Positions 50,228-61,200 of a stretch of DNA of 64,000 bases are shown piece by piece. How positions within the stretch are numbered: the first letter of the stretch is position 1; every line of letters begins with the position of its first letter. Source of the stretch: Saccharomycopsis fibuligera x Saccharomycopsis cf. fibuligera (taxonomy: Eukaryota > Ascomycota > Saccharomycetes > Ascoideales > Saccharomycopsidaceae). Position numbers and translations under genes: made by a program. The notes beneath the pieces were generated by a model. That model made no database searches. It saw nothing but the letters and a program-made list of their open reading frames with translations, and was not told where the DNA came from. The DNA is taken from the NCBI GenBank assembly GCA_001936135.1, contig CP012812.1:2480001-2544000 (forward strand), read 5' to 3'.

Positions 50228-50716
50228 TGCTGCTGATGTGGGCCAGTATGAGACTTCTCGGTTGGTGAGACAGACTAGCGGTCGAGAGGTAGACCGACTT
50301 GACAGGAACAAGAGAACAAATTGGAAGAGTCAGTCAGTGACCTGAAATCCAAAGCGCAATGTGGGAAAACAGTAGTAAATATAATGCTCTTTTCAGGCTG
50401 TGTTGTTTTGGTTCTGTTGGTAGAAAACATCGGCTTCCAAGACTTTTATGCGGAGAACCCGGCAGTGGTCCGATCATGAGCACTGTGGGGCCTCACCGCT
50501 GTCTGCTCTCCGATTTCCGCGCACTGCCTTCCGCCATTTTGCTCAGCAATTACATTCCGTCGTCAACACTGAGCAACCGCCGCGGACCCCTTGCGGATTT
50601 TACACCGTAGTTACACCGAATATATATCGAAACAACAATAAATATTATTAAGAGGGCCTTCGCTTTGCTTCTTTAAGTTTAACTAAAATCCTCAATTACT
50701 CAAAATTACCCATAAA
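50228..50716. promoter_or_regulatory. Divergent promoter, SNG1-like / SOL gene
   Basis: 489 bases. GC-richer than neighbouring spacers over 50400-50600. TATATATC lies at about 50620, roughly 95 bp before the SOL ATG. No other motif is recognised. Confidence 0.35.
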
Positions 50717-51487
50717 ATGTCTGACGCAGAAGTCTTTGCTTATTCCAAAACCGAAACCTTGGCTAACACTTTAGCCAAATACATCTTGAGAATTCAAAAC
50801 CAGGTCTTGCTCAAGAATGATACTTTTAAAATTGCTATCAGCGGCGGCTCATTGGTGAAAACTTTGAGATTGGCATTAGTTGAAAACAGTGAAATCTCTT
50901 CCAAAATTCATTGGGAAAAATGGGAAATTTACTTTTCTGACGAAAGATTGGTGCCATTAAACCACGAGGACTCTAACTACAAGTTGTTCAATGATAAAGT
51001 CTTGAGTGCATTGACTGAAAAACAAGTTAAAGGTCCAGAAATCTTTACCATCAACGAATCTTTGATTCACGACAAAGATGATACTAATGACTCTAAAATA
51101 GCACAAGAATACGAATCTCTCTTACCAAAAGACCACAGCTTCGACTTGGTTTTGTTGGGCCTTGGTCCAGATGGTCATACCGCTTCTTTATTCCCAAACC
51201 ACCCACAATTGAAGGAAACTGAAAGACTCATCACTAATGTCAATGACTCTCCTAAACCTCCATCTAGAAGAATTACTTTCACTTTACCATTGCTCGCAAA
51301 GTCTAAAAACATTGCCTTTGTCGCCGAAGGTGAAGGTAAAGCTCCTGCCATCAAACAAATCTTTGAACAAGAAAAGTCAAACTTACCTGGTGAATTGGTC
51401 AATGACTTGCCAAACATTCCAATCAAGTGGTTTGTCAGCAATGATGCAATCAAAGGTGCTCCAATTATTGTTTCTATGTTTGAATAA
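50717..51487 (+). CDS. SOL3: 6-phosphogluconolactonase, 256 aa
   Basis: Second enzyme of the oxidative pentose phosphate pathway, hydrolysing 6-phosphoglucono-lactone in the cytosol. Family landmarks are AISGGSLVKTL (about residues 41-51), the WEIYFSDERLVPLNHEDSNY active-site segment, LLGLGPDGHTASLFPNHP (about 155-172), RRITFTLPLLAKSKNIAFVA and the Lys-containing GEGKAPAIKQI. No CTG codon occurs in this probably highly expressed gene, consistent with CTG avoidance. Yeasts have several SOL paralogues; the SOL3/SOL4 enzyme group is meant. Confidence 0.9.
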   Translation: MSDAEVFAYSKTETLANTLAKYILRIQNQVLLKNDTFKIAISGGSLVKTLRLALVENSEISSKIHWEKWEIYFSDERLVPLNHEDSNYKLFNDKVLSALTEKQVKGPEIFTINESLIHDKDDTNDSKIAQEYESLLPKDHSFDLVLLGLGPDGHTASLFPNHPQLKETERLITNVNDSPKPPSRRITFTLPLLAKSKNIAFVAEGEGKAPAIKQIFEQEKSNLPGELVNDLPNIPIKWFVSNDAIKGAPIIVSMFE

Positions 51488-52131
51488 CTTGCAACTACAA
51501 AATTATGATTTCAATTGGCGTAAATATTATGAGAATACTGTTTGAGGCTTGATGTTGTTGCGCTTAGGTATAACATTCTTTTCAATGAACGATACGGTAT
51601 GTCAGATTACTGATTCATTGTAGTGTACACTGTTGTACATGTACATGTGTATGTTTCTTACTATATAATTTCAAGTAGTTAGTAAAAAATAAAATTGATT
51701 TTACAGTATCCTCATATAAACCCAAACTAAGTCTTTATAAAACTTCAAATTATAAGAGCGCAGCTGTTTAACAACATGCCCGCTCAAGTATCAAAAAAAA
51801 GAACAATAATAATAACAATGCAACAAATAATATATGGCTTCAAACGACAATATAAGAAAAACAGTCAGCCACAGGTAATCACCAACAAGTGAGTAAATTC
51901 TTGCAAAACAACTGAGCAAGTACTGCAATCCTCAAGCACCCACCATGGCGAGGAAACCCATCGACTTTCTTTAATGAAAACAACAGGATCAAAGCAAACA
52001 ATTGTAAATAACTGTAGTAAATCATATTAGTCAATGTAATAGCCATAGTACTACTACCAAGACCCATGCGCCTAGTATGTAAAAGAAAAAAATTATAATG
52101 ATTAATACTTGGAGATAAATGAAAAACCACT
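51488..52131. terminator. Convergent spacer SOL / CGR1
   Basis: 644 bases. Plus-strand TGTACATGTACATG palindromic sequence lies at about 51633-51647. A 90-codon minus-strand frame at 51879-52151 overlaps the CGR1 end and is not called (see rejected items). Confidence 0.35.
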
Positions 52132-52521
52132 CTATTTTTTTCTACCATCATTCAACAACTTGTTTCTCTTTTCCTTTCTGCGTAATCTCTCCACCTTCTT
52201 AGCATGGTATTTCTGAGCTAATCTCTCATATCTTTCCTTCTCTTCTTTATCCTCTCTACGTTTTTTAATATCCTCTATTCTTTGTTTCTTTTCGTCAACC
52301 TTTTCTTGCTTGAGTTGCTTCAACTTTTCTTTCACAAGCCTTTCCTGCTCTTGTTTCTGCTTGCGGTCTTTGAAACTTTCTTTCTTCGTCGTATGGTTTA
52401 ATGACTTATTAAATGCCGGCTTTTCAATCTTCCATGATTTCCCATTTACTCTTTCCCCCTTTAGCTTATTTTTAGGCAAGCTTTCTGTCTTAGTATTTGG
52501 GTTTTGCTCAACGGCACTCAT
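52132..52521 (-). CDS. CGR1: rRNA-processing protein Cgr1, 129 aa
   Basis: Small nucleolar protein needed for 60S pre-rRNA processing. After a variable start comes GKSWKIEKPAFNKSL, then an almost continuous charged helix (KDRKQKQEQERLVKEKLKQL). It ends with the family signature RREDKEEKERYERLAQKYHA followed by KKVERLRRKEKRNKLL. Close match in length and order to the 120-residue S. cerevisiae protein. Its promoter holds both PAC and RRPE motifs. Confidence 0.92.
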   Translation of the reverse strand: MSAVEQNPNTKTESLPKNKLKGERVNGKSWKIEKPAFNKSLNHTTKKESFKDRKQKQEQERLVKEKLKQLKQEKVDEKKQRIEDIKKRREDKEEKERYERLAQKYHAKKVERLRRKEKRNKLLNDGRKK

Positions 52522-53149
52522 TTTATATGATAGTGTGGTTCGTTTAGGTTTATATTTTACTTCGTCAAGTTTATGATGTTATGTTTGTTAGAAAATTTTT
52601 TCTTATATATATTTTTTCTCTACATATTTATTTAGGTTATGCGCGATGGTGCGATGAGTTGTGCAAGCGCTTTTGCAAGCTGCATAATAATCAGATAGTC
52701 CCATCACAATGGTATCTCGCTTATCCAGAAATTACAAATTTCAAGTATTTAACCAGGCTTTAATAAACTTGACAACCTTTCGATAAATTAATCCCAAATT
52801 TTATTGGATGAGCCAATAGTACAAATGCAGCAGAAAAAAAAAATGTTGCTAGGATTTGTTAATTCGTTTAAGCGGCGGTAAAAAAAAGTTAAAAGGCTAT
52901 TATAAAAGGCAATGGGTATTCAAATGAGAATAAAATAATAATATAGAAAAATTCTAGAAAGGAAAGGAAATAATTCGGAAGGAACGTATGAAAAAAGATT
53001 TAAAAAATAGACTTGAAAATAATGATAATGATGATAAAATTAGTTTGACAAGCAAACAAATAACAAAAACAAATAAAAACAAACAAACAAACAAGAAAAA
53101 CAAAAACAATAACAACCAAAATCTTCAGTAAAGATTAAATCACAATAGT
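52522..53149 (-). promoter_or_regulatory. CGR1 promoter with RRPE and PAC; SPA2 3' region
   Basis: GAAAATTTTT (RRPE core) at 52591-52600 and GCGATGAG (PAC core) at 52651-52658 lie 70-137 bp upstream of the CGR1 ATG. This is the standard pair controlling ribosome-biogenesis genes in yeasts. The distal part (52840-53149) is A-rich and belongs to the SPA2 3' end. Confidence 0.6.
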
Positions 53150-56100
53150 TTATGCTTCTACTCTACTTCTGCTCAATCTAGCATCAATAACTGCAATCTC
53201 TTCTTTGATACTTGCCTCTTCAACAGTTTTAACTAGCTCTTTAGTGCACTTGGCAATGTCAAATGCAATTCCTGCCAATCTTTGTTTGAAGTGTTTATCC
53301 GCGTAATCATCATCGTCACTTTTGTCATTGCTGCACAACATATCCATCCTTCTTCCGCAATCTGCCAAACTTTGAACTACCCATCTACCGTGCTCTCTCA
53401 ATTGAACATTTCTCGATTGAGCCATTGAGACACTGGTTGCATCAAACATTTGACCAACCACTTCTCCTATAGCCTTAGCACCCTCCTTCAATGTGCCTGT
53501 TGTAGAATCTGGAGTTTTAATAGCAGATAATAATGTTTGAATTGTTGAAATGACTTCCACGGTTTGATGTTCCAAGTAGAGCAATAATTCTGCTAATGTG
53601 TTGTCAGGGTCAGCAATGTCAAAGGCATTGATGTCAAATTCGGCTGTTCTGTCTGTCTTACGAGTCTCCTGCAAAGGCGAAGGCATATTGTCATTACTGC
53701 TAAAGACCTCAGTGTTAGGTTTTTGGGTTATAATTTTCAGTGGGGTAATATTGCGGTTAGAACTTACTTGTGGTATTGGCTCATTCTTCGTTTTGTGAGC
53801 TCTTGGAGAGCCACTAAATGAGCTATTTGAGGAACTATTGCCGTTGATTTCAGTTGTTTTATTATCTAATGAGTTGCGCGAGTCTTCTTTTTTCAAATTT
53901 CCAGAAACTGATCTGCCGCCAAATTTCAGAACCATTATATCAGACAGCGGTTTAACTGGGTTTGGTGAATTGTGAGGGGACGAGTTTGGACTGCTATGAT
54001 TCAGTGAATCCTCTAATTGCCTGACCCTAGATAAGATACTGCCCTTGGAAGTTGGCATGTTTCTAGTCACTGGTCTTTCGTAGCCGTCTTTAGAGGCATC
54101 TTTGTTGAATTTGTCTTTCAAACTGGATATGGAGCCCTTTTTTGGAGTTGATTGATTAGATAACCTTAAACTAGAGTCATTTTTCAAGCTTGCATAGCTA
54201 TCTTTCTTTTGGTCTAATGACTTTTCAGGTATTATATCCTTGGTAAGCAGTAAATCGCTATCTTGCACTACTTGCTGCAATTGCTGATCACTTTCTTGTC
54301 CATTTCTTTCGCCATTTACCTGCTCACTGCTTTGATAATTAATCTGTCCATTTACTTGCCCATTTTTCTGACTATATTCTTGATTGATTGCTTGTCCATT
54401 TTCTTGATCATCTTTCTGATGACCAGATTGGCCATTTTTTTGATCTGTTACATGACCATTTTCCTTGCGAATTGCTTGACCATCCTTCTTATCATGCACT
54501 TGTCCATTTTCTTGATCTGTTACATGACCATTTTCCTTGTGAATTGCTTGACCATCCTTCTTATCATGCACTTGTCCATTTTCTTGACTATTAAATAGAC
54601 CGTTTACTAAGTCACTTCCTTGGCCACTTTCTTGACCGTTTTCTTGTCTATTCAACAGACTATTCAATTGACTCACACTTTGCTGCTCTCTTTGATCCCT
54701 TTCTTTAGTATCTTGCGATAAATTGCTAATATCGTGGGTTGAAGAGTTTTTACTATTCTGATTATTGTCAAATGAATTAATAATTGACTTCTTCACAATG
54801 TTTTTAGACTCAAATTTGTTGTTCTTAATACCATCATCTTTAGAGCTTTGCAAATTACCATTTTCGGCCAGCTTCCGACCGTAATCATTATGAGCATAAT
54901 CGGTATTCTTGTTATGCGTTCCTTGTTCGGCTTTTTCAGCAAAACCAGTGTTACTTGAAGTACTACTACTGCGATTTAACTCTGTACTTTTACTTAATGT
55001 CGCAAAGCTGTCAACATGATTTTCCAGAGTTGCAGAATATGTAGCGTCAACAGCGTCTTTGAGGTTGTTACCATTTGTATAATTCAAATTAGAAGCAACA
55101 CCATCTGTGCCTCGTTCGCTTTCAGTTTTCTCATAGGAGCGGGCAGCCGGACTTGCGCTACTCTTTTCACTAACGGATTTGCTAATAAAATTAGGAGATA
55201 GTTCATTCATAGTTGGCTCAGCTTCAAAATCCAAGTCAGTGACCTTATTGCTAGACTTGCTTAGGTTAAGTGTGTTAAAAATCCCTTTGGCTTCTTGCCC
55301 AGAATCATTGAATTTGCTAGAATTACTTGTCAAACCCGGGCCATTTGTATGATTTTGACCACTTTTAGAATCAAGTTGTGGACTGTTTTTCAAATTATTG
55401 CTCTCATGGTTAGATGATACACCAAAGCTATTTTTGTGGTCATTATTGGCACCAAATGAGGAAAACTTAGGCGCCGACATAGCAATCAAGTTAGGACTCA
55501 ATGAAAAGTTGGTGGTAAATGGATTTTCCCGTTTAGTGGTGATAATTGGTGACAGATTTTGTCCATTCTTCTTGGCCATCCTTAAAGGCCGTACATTCGG
55601 AATGCTCTCTTCAGACCCATTAGCGTCTTCACCAAAAGAGTCACCGGCATTAAGTGAGCGTTGTCCTTTTGAAGGGACGTCTCCAATCAAAGTAGTAAAA
55701 CCATTGCCTCCCGCTTTGTGAGCCTTGGCTGATGAGACCAAATTGCAAACACTAAAGGCAATTTCACTAATTGCGGTCTCAACAACCAATTTGGGCAAAG
55801 TTCTCCCATGGACCGCATAGAATCTGGTCGATGTAATGGCATGAGAGACAGAAGCTTTGATAAGAGCCGAATATTCTCCATTGTTAATAGTTTCACCTTC
55901 ACTTGCAATATTACCTGCAATTATTGTTATTTTAGTGATAGTCTCGAACAATAGATCGGTGCTAAGGTTATCATCATTTATAATAAGCAAGAACGAAGAA
56001 ATTAAAGAATTCAAATCAACAATACTTTTCAATGAAATTAAACCACCAGGATCGACAAACTGCTCCATGGAATTTTCAGAGAGATCCGTAGGCTTTATTG

Positions 56101-57679
56101 TCAAAGATGATAACAGTGTTTCATTAGCACCGCTAGTCATAGGCTGTTTCAAAGATTCGGAACGCAAATCTTGATATCTTTTCTGCCAGTCTAGAATCTG
56201 AAGTTTAAGCCCCTCTACTGATTCATTGTCGTCGTTAATATTCTTATTTTTTACCTTTTCTAATCTATCTTCAATCTTACCTATTTCTGAAAGAGAATCT
56301 TTCGAATTCAACTCTGAAGGTAGACCTCTAGACAATGCAAATTGTTTAACTTTCTGAGACTCAAGTTGTGCCTTCGAGGCTTCAAGTTGATCTAAAAGAG
56401 ATCTGTTTTCAGTTTCAAGTTTCTTGATTTTAGTAACATTTTTTTTCCGTTCATCATTGACCTCATTTCTCACCTCCTCCTCTGACAACAAAACAGAGTT
56501 ATACTTCTCTTGCAATACCTTGTAGTCATCTAAAATACTCTTGTATTCTCCATTAGCCTTTTCATAATCGTCTTTCAACTTAATATAGGAGTTCTCGACT
56601 GCCGATTTTTCTCTCTCTAAGTTAGAAATGGTAAAGTTTAATTTTGAAATTTCTTGCTGAAGCTCCAATACTTTACTTTCTGAGCCTACGCTCTTCGAAT
56701 TTTGTTCGTTGCGCAACAGATCAAGAAGCCCTTTATTTCCTGCCAACTCTCTTTCAAGCAGAAAAACTTTGGAGCGATTGTCTTCATTAGACCGCAGCAA
56801 TTCGCTTTTTTCCAGCTCCAATTTTCTCAAATCAGCCCTAAGGGTTTCAATAGTTTGTTCATGTAGGGTGATGGTCTTATCCATTTTGTTTCCTTCCGCT
56901 AATAAAAGCTCAATTTCTCTGTCTTTACGGTCATCCACGGACTTGCGCTTAGAAGGCGGCAGATATGAATGCTCACTAATATTTCTGTTGTGGCTTCGAG
57001 CTTGCGGAGACTCAACAGCAAAGTCATTACTTGCATCACTGTTTGTAACTTTATGATGCGGTTGAATTGACCTAGACTGCGAGCTGTTCTGCTGACTACT
57101 ATGCTGAATATTAGAGTTAGAATTCGAAATGGCTTTGGGCAGAACAGGCTTGGGTTTTTCAACTTTCCGTTCTGAAATATCTTCATCCTCTTCATCGCTA
57201 CTCCAAGCTAAAGTTGATTTTGTAGGAATCACAGTGCCAGCTTGAATACCTATATGTGCAGTAGAGTGATCATTTGAAGCGTCAGGATCTGTCGGTTTTT
57301 CAGTATCCAAACCCCTTCTTTCAACCTCATAAAGCATATCAGTGACCAAGTCCTTGAATCTGGATGATGGAAGAGAAGCTAACTTCCGTCTTGCTTGATT
57401 GCGCTTGGGATGAAATTGGTCGTTGGCTAACAAGTATCCAGGCTTCTCGGGTGACTTGTCAGACCGTCTATTTAACTCATCAAAAACATCGGTACTCAAT
57501 TCAGAAAACTGTTCAGTGGAAAGCTTCAACAACTTCTCTCTAGCTTTCTTTGTCCTCGACGAATTTGCATGTCTGTCTGATTTGATTTCTGATGAGTTAG
57601 AGAGAAACTCCTTGAACGCTGTACAATGAGGTCCCAAGTGAGTCTCCGACTCACCGTTTTCTGTAGGTTTAGGTCCCAT
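53150..57679 (-). CDS. SPA2: Polarisome scaffold Spa2, 1509 aa
   Basis: Scaffold at sites of polarised growth that gathers the formin Bni1, Bud6 and MAPK-pathway kinases. Two SHD/GIT repeats sit near the N-terminus at about residues 43-72 (AREKLLKLSTEQFSELSTDV) and 95-123 (ARRKLASLPSSRFKDLVTDM). A long coiled coil covers about 245-480 (HEQTIETLRADLRKLELEKS). A conserved block around 545-655 starts DPGGLISLKSIVDLNSLISS. A huge Asn/Ser-rich disordered region contains a Gln/Asn/Gly/Lys repeat zone at about 1005-1120. The C-terminal conserved domain (AELLLYLEHQTVEVISTIQT onward) ends ARLSRSRVEA. Length fits Spa2 proteins. Confidence 0.92.
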   Translation of the reverse strand: MGPKPTENGESETHLGPHCTAFKEFLSNSSEIKSDRHANSSRTKKAREKLLKLSTEQFSELSTDVFDELNRRSDKSPEKPGYLLANDQFHPKRNQARRKLASLPSSRFKDLVTDMLYEVERRGLDTEKPTDPDASNDHSTAHIGIQAGTVIPTKSTLAWSSDEEDEDISERKVEKPKPVLPKAISNSNSNIQHSSQQNSSQSRSIQPHHKVTNSDASNDFAVESPQARSHNRNISEHSYLPPSKRKSVDDRKDREIELLLAEGNKMDKTITLHEQTIETLRADLRKLELEKSELLRSNEDNRSKVFLLERELAGNKGLLDLLRNEQNSKSVGSESKVLELQQEISKLNFTISNLEREKSAVENSYIKLKDDYEKANGEYKSILDDYKVLQEKYNSVLLSEEEVRNEVNDERKKNVTKIKKLETENRSLLDQLEASKAQLESQKVKQFALSRGLPSELNSKDSLSEIGKIEDRLEKVKNKNINDDNESVEGLKLQILDWQKRYQDLRSESLKQPMTSGANETLLSSLTIKPTDLSENSMEQFVDPGGLISLKSIVDLNSLISSFLLIINDDNLSTDLLFETITKITIIAGNIASEGETINNGEYSALIKASVSHAITSTRFYAVHGRTLPKLVVETAISEIAFSVCNLVSSAKAHKAGGNGFTTLIGDVPSKGQRSLNAGDSFGEDANGSEESIPNVRPLRMAKKNGQNLSPIITTKRENPFTTNFSLSPNLIAMSAPKFSSFGANNDHKNSFGVSSNHESNNLKNSPQLDSKSGQNHTNGPGLTSNSSKFNDSGQEAKGIFNTLNLSKSSNKVTDLDFEAEPTMNELSPNFISKSVSEKSSASPAARSYEKTESERGTDGVASNLNYTNGNNLKDAVDATYSATLENHVDSFATLSKSTELNRSSSTSSNTGFAEKAEQGTHNKNTDYAHNDYGRKLAENGNLQSSKDDGIKNNKFESKNIVKKSIINSFDNNQNSKNSSTHDISNLSQDTKERDQREQQSVSQLNSLLNRQENGQESGQGSDLVNGLFNSQENGQVHDKKDGQAIHKENGHVTDQENGQVHDKKDGQAIRKENGHVTDQKNGQSGHQKDDQENGQAINQEYSQKNGQVNGQINYQSSEQVNGERNGQESDQQLQQVVQDSDLLLTKDIIPEKSLDQKKDSYASLKNDSSLRLSNQSTPKKGSISSLKDKFNKDASKDGYERPVTRNMPTSKGSILSRVRQLEDSLNHSSPNSSPHNSPNPVKPLSDIMVLKFGGRSVSGNLKKEDSRNSLDNKTTEINGNSSSNSSFSGSPRAHKTKNEPIPQVSSNRNITPLKIITQKPNTEVFSSNDNMPSPLQETRKTDRTAEFDINAFDIADPDNTLAELLLYLEHQTVEVISTIQTLLSAIKTPDSTTGTLKEGAKAIGEVVGQMFDATSVSMAQSRNVQLREHGRWVVQSLADCGRRMDMLCSNDKSDDDDYADKHFKQRLAGIAFDIAKCTKELVKTVEEASIKEEIAVIDARLSRSRVEA
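54440..54583 (-). repeat. 72-bp tandem duplication inside SPA2
   Basis: Two adjacent 72-bp units (54440-54511 and 54512-54583) differ at one base only, giving 24-residue protein repeats that differ His/Arg. They lie within a wider zone (about 54290-54660) of degenerate Asn-Gly-Gln repeats. The near identity points to recent duplication. Confidence 0.9.
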
Positions 57680-58221
57680 CTATCTTCAAACTGTAGAAGT
57701 TGTCAACTCTGAAAAGACACAGATGAGCCAAATACGGATGCTTGATAGGTCCAAAAACTGATAAACAACTAAGATCGAGTACTGAGAAAAGATGAAGTAA
57801 AAGTGTTGACGAAGGTTCGTGCTTACCACGCGAAGGTGTCGACCACCATGGCTGATTTTTTTTTTTTCCGCAAAAAGAGAGCGTGTAGGTTTGGATCTGA
57901 TCCACAAAAAGAAAAAGGGATGTTTTTAGTGAAACATGCGTTAGTACGCATATTATCACATATGCAAAAGAACACCAATGCATATATAATATGATAGAGG
58001 CAGTTTAAACGCAGATGTGTGCATATATACGCGCACTCCAAAATCGCGGTTCTTTTCTCTGTTAACGCTTGAAATGAATGAGACTCAAAAAAAGCAAGTC
58101 ATCTAATCAGATCACAGTGCCAAATAACAAAAAAAGGTACCACATTGATTAACAGACAACGGTGGGCCCTGGCAGCATATCACTGCCAAATACAAATAAC
58201 CAGAGAGGATGCGTGGCGAAA
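57680..58221. promoter_or_regulatory. Divergent SPA2/SPO71 promoter
   Basis: 542 bases between the two starts. TATATATAC-like stretches lie near 57980 and 58023. The SPO71 frame is open back to 58162 through a GTG codon. No sporulation-specific element such as a clear MSE was recognised. Confidence 0.4.
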
Positions 58222-61200
58222 ATGCAAAGCAGATTAACCGTGAACAGCTCTGATATGACGAGCAGGCAGTATAGCACTAGTTTAACCACAAACGTTGACA
58301 ACGATGAAAATGATGAGGCTCGGTTAGCTCAACGTCAGCAAAGAATACTAATACCCAAGGCGTCATTCACATCGTTCAGACTTTTGTATGCAACACCAGA
58401 ACAAGTTGCAAAAGAATCAACTGTCGTTTTTTTAGGAAGAATCCCTGATGTTTGGGCTCCTCAGCCAAAATTGAAGATTATGAAACTATTTTACCATATC
58501 AAAGACAAGAAAGTTAAGAATTTCTTTGACAATGTGCAGTATACAGCAAACTACTCACTTAAACAGCAATGGGAAATGTCAAATGGTGCATTTGATAAAG
58601 CTAGCAGAAAAGTTAAATCTGAAATGAATTTGCTGAAAGGCAAAACCCTTGGTAAAAATTGTCGCCATTTAAGGAGAAGTCTGTCAATATCTGATATTAA
58701 TACTACCAGTCCAAGTCCAAAGCGTGAAACGCTAGAGCTTCTTGAGAAAAAAGAGCACAAGAGCTTACGGTTTACAAATAAAGGCCAATTCAAGGGTGCT
58801 ATAACTAAGGGAGGTATGAAAAACGGGGGCATAGTGCCCAAAAAAGTAGCGTTCAACAATAATAGAGATAATATTAGAACTGATGACAAAAAACAACATA
58901 AAATAGAACAAAGAGAACAGAAAAAGCTCCTGGCAAAAAACAAACATGAAAAGGCGAAACAACTACATTCTACCAGAACGGAAAACCGCAAAAAAGACCC
59001 GGTTGCTTATGTTATAAAACAACTTGCTCCTGAACCTGGAGATGCGCAGGAAAGTACAGAAACCCCTTTCAATTTCAAGAAGCAGAGTCACGGAAAAGAA
59101 CATACGAAAATTATTCATAAAATGAAACACAAAACAGTCTCAAAGGCAAGGCATTTTAAAGATGAACTTTATAATGAGAGAGTAGAACTATTGTCTAAAT
59201 TATTTGGCAGATTTCATGTTGGAGAGATGGTAAAAGTTCAAAAAATGTTAGTAATGGTCAAGCTTTTACCCAACGTTAAAGCGGTTGAAAAAAATCTAAG
59301 TGATGCTGCTTCGTATCAATCAAGAACCCTTGAAAGGTGGAAAGAGTATGTTGTCGTTGCTAGATCTACTGGAGACATTGAGTTACCGTTGCTAATACAG
59401 TTTTATACCAATCGGAGCATTAGATATGAAGAGAAGGCCTCACAAATGAAAGATAGCCGCAGGAGAAAGAAACAACTTGATTTTGTGCTAGATATCCGCA
59501 GCTGCAAAGTTAGCTTTTATAACACTTTGGACAAGTCTGTGGCTATTTCCTTTCCTGTTAATGAGGAAGAAGGAGGAGGAGGAGGCGGCGGTAGTGAACG
59601 TGGCGTGAAAGTATATATATTTAAATGCGCTTCACAGTTCGCGTCAATTGACTGGTACCTTTTCATTCAGACATCGTTGGGCTTATCCAAATCCTCAACT
59701 ATGAAAATCACTATTCCAGATTTGGACTTTGGAATTGATATACTCGTACCTGCAGATGCATACGAAGAAATCATTGAAGAAAGTAAGTCATTGAGCCATT
59801 TGTCATTGTCTTACGACAAGTACGGATATAGAATTGAAAACTCGACATCAATATCTGTTATTATTGATCTTGTTCTAGAAAGACTAAAAGAAGTTGAATA
59901 CAATTTCCCAGAGATTACAGGGTGGCTAGCGAATGCTACTAATTACAAGAATAAATTGGGATTAGCTTGGAAATGTTATGATAGACTAGAATGGATTGGA
60001 GAATATAATCAGAATATAATGTGGCAATACAATGCAATGTGCAATAGCTACACACTAGAATTGCGAATTATTACACATTATCCAACTCGCGCAATATCCT
60101 ACAAAGGTAATTTTATTGATGAGCCCATTCCAGTAGAAGGATTCTTGTACAAATTATCAGACCAGGCCGGTAACGATGTCTATTCAGTTCTACACAACAA
60201 AACTACTTACTTAAAATACTTTTTCACTAACCGAGGGTTTTTATTTTATACTTCATATTTCAATGCTTTACCACCAATTAGAGAACTATACGATGTTGAG
60301 GCAAATGAAAAACTTGATGCTAAAGAGCTACGCAAGGTTTTGCAAACTTTACCTGAGTTTTACCAAATGCAAAATTTTGAAATAGACGAAAATGACCATT
60401 TTGAGTGGCTAAGACCTGATATTAACGATGCTGAGTTCTACGTGCACGATAGCACTGCACTTTTAGAAGCAAAGAGAAATAATTTCCATATGCTAAAGTC
60501 AGAAGGAGTGATAGATTTGTGCAATGTCAGCACAGTGCGCCCCACCAACGCTAGCAAATGGAAAAGAACAAATCTTTACTGGGCTTCAGGAAATGATGCT
60601 TTTTTTGAAGTGGTGCTTGAAAGTAACGTGTGTATTACATTCGAAGCTTGCAGCCAACCGGTTAGAGACGAATGGGTATCTCGCTTAAACAAGTTATCTG
60701 AATATTGGAAGCTTCGTAAAGAAGAAGATTTATCTAGAGCCAAATATACCAGGGATGTTAATGTTAATCTTTTGGGAATTTCAGAGTATGCTGAACCAAT
60801 ATTTGTGGAAAAAGCATCTAGCTGGGAGCTAAAAAAAGGAATTCTGGATGCTAGCATTTACAATATCAACACATTATCGGTTTTAAAGAACATACTTTAT
60901 CATGGAGAACTATACTATAAGCCAAGAAAGCACGCCAACTTTGAAAAATACTACGTTGTGCTATCTCCTGGGTACTTAATTCTTTATCAAATGTATAAAA
61001 GAAGCAGTTTCAGCAATCTGTCAATCCCCTGTGCAGATTATCAACATCATTTGAGCATTCCGTTGCGTAACTGCTACTTATACTCTGGAAAGTTAACTTC
61101 AGCCAACCTTTTGCACCGCGACCGGCAGTTTGACATCATGAATCCCGGTCATCACCCATTGCCAAAAATCTATCTCGATGGCTGGAAGTCGGCAGAAGAT

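Noticed and set aside
48881-50311. Longer start for the SNG1-like protein (28 extra residues)
   Set aside because: The extension begins at TTG and contains no ATG; its sequence is not membrane- or family-like.
51879-52151. 90-codon minus-strand membrane-like ORF overlapping the CGR1 3' end
   Set aside because: Compared with small intron-bearing secretory proteins such as Yos1 and Ksh1 without a match; it overlaps CGR1 coding and has a CTG in the hydrophobic run. A 3'-splice-like TTACATACTAG upstream of its second ATG was noted but no exon 1 was found.
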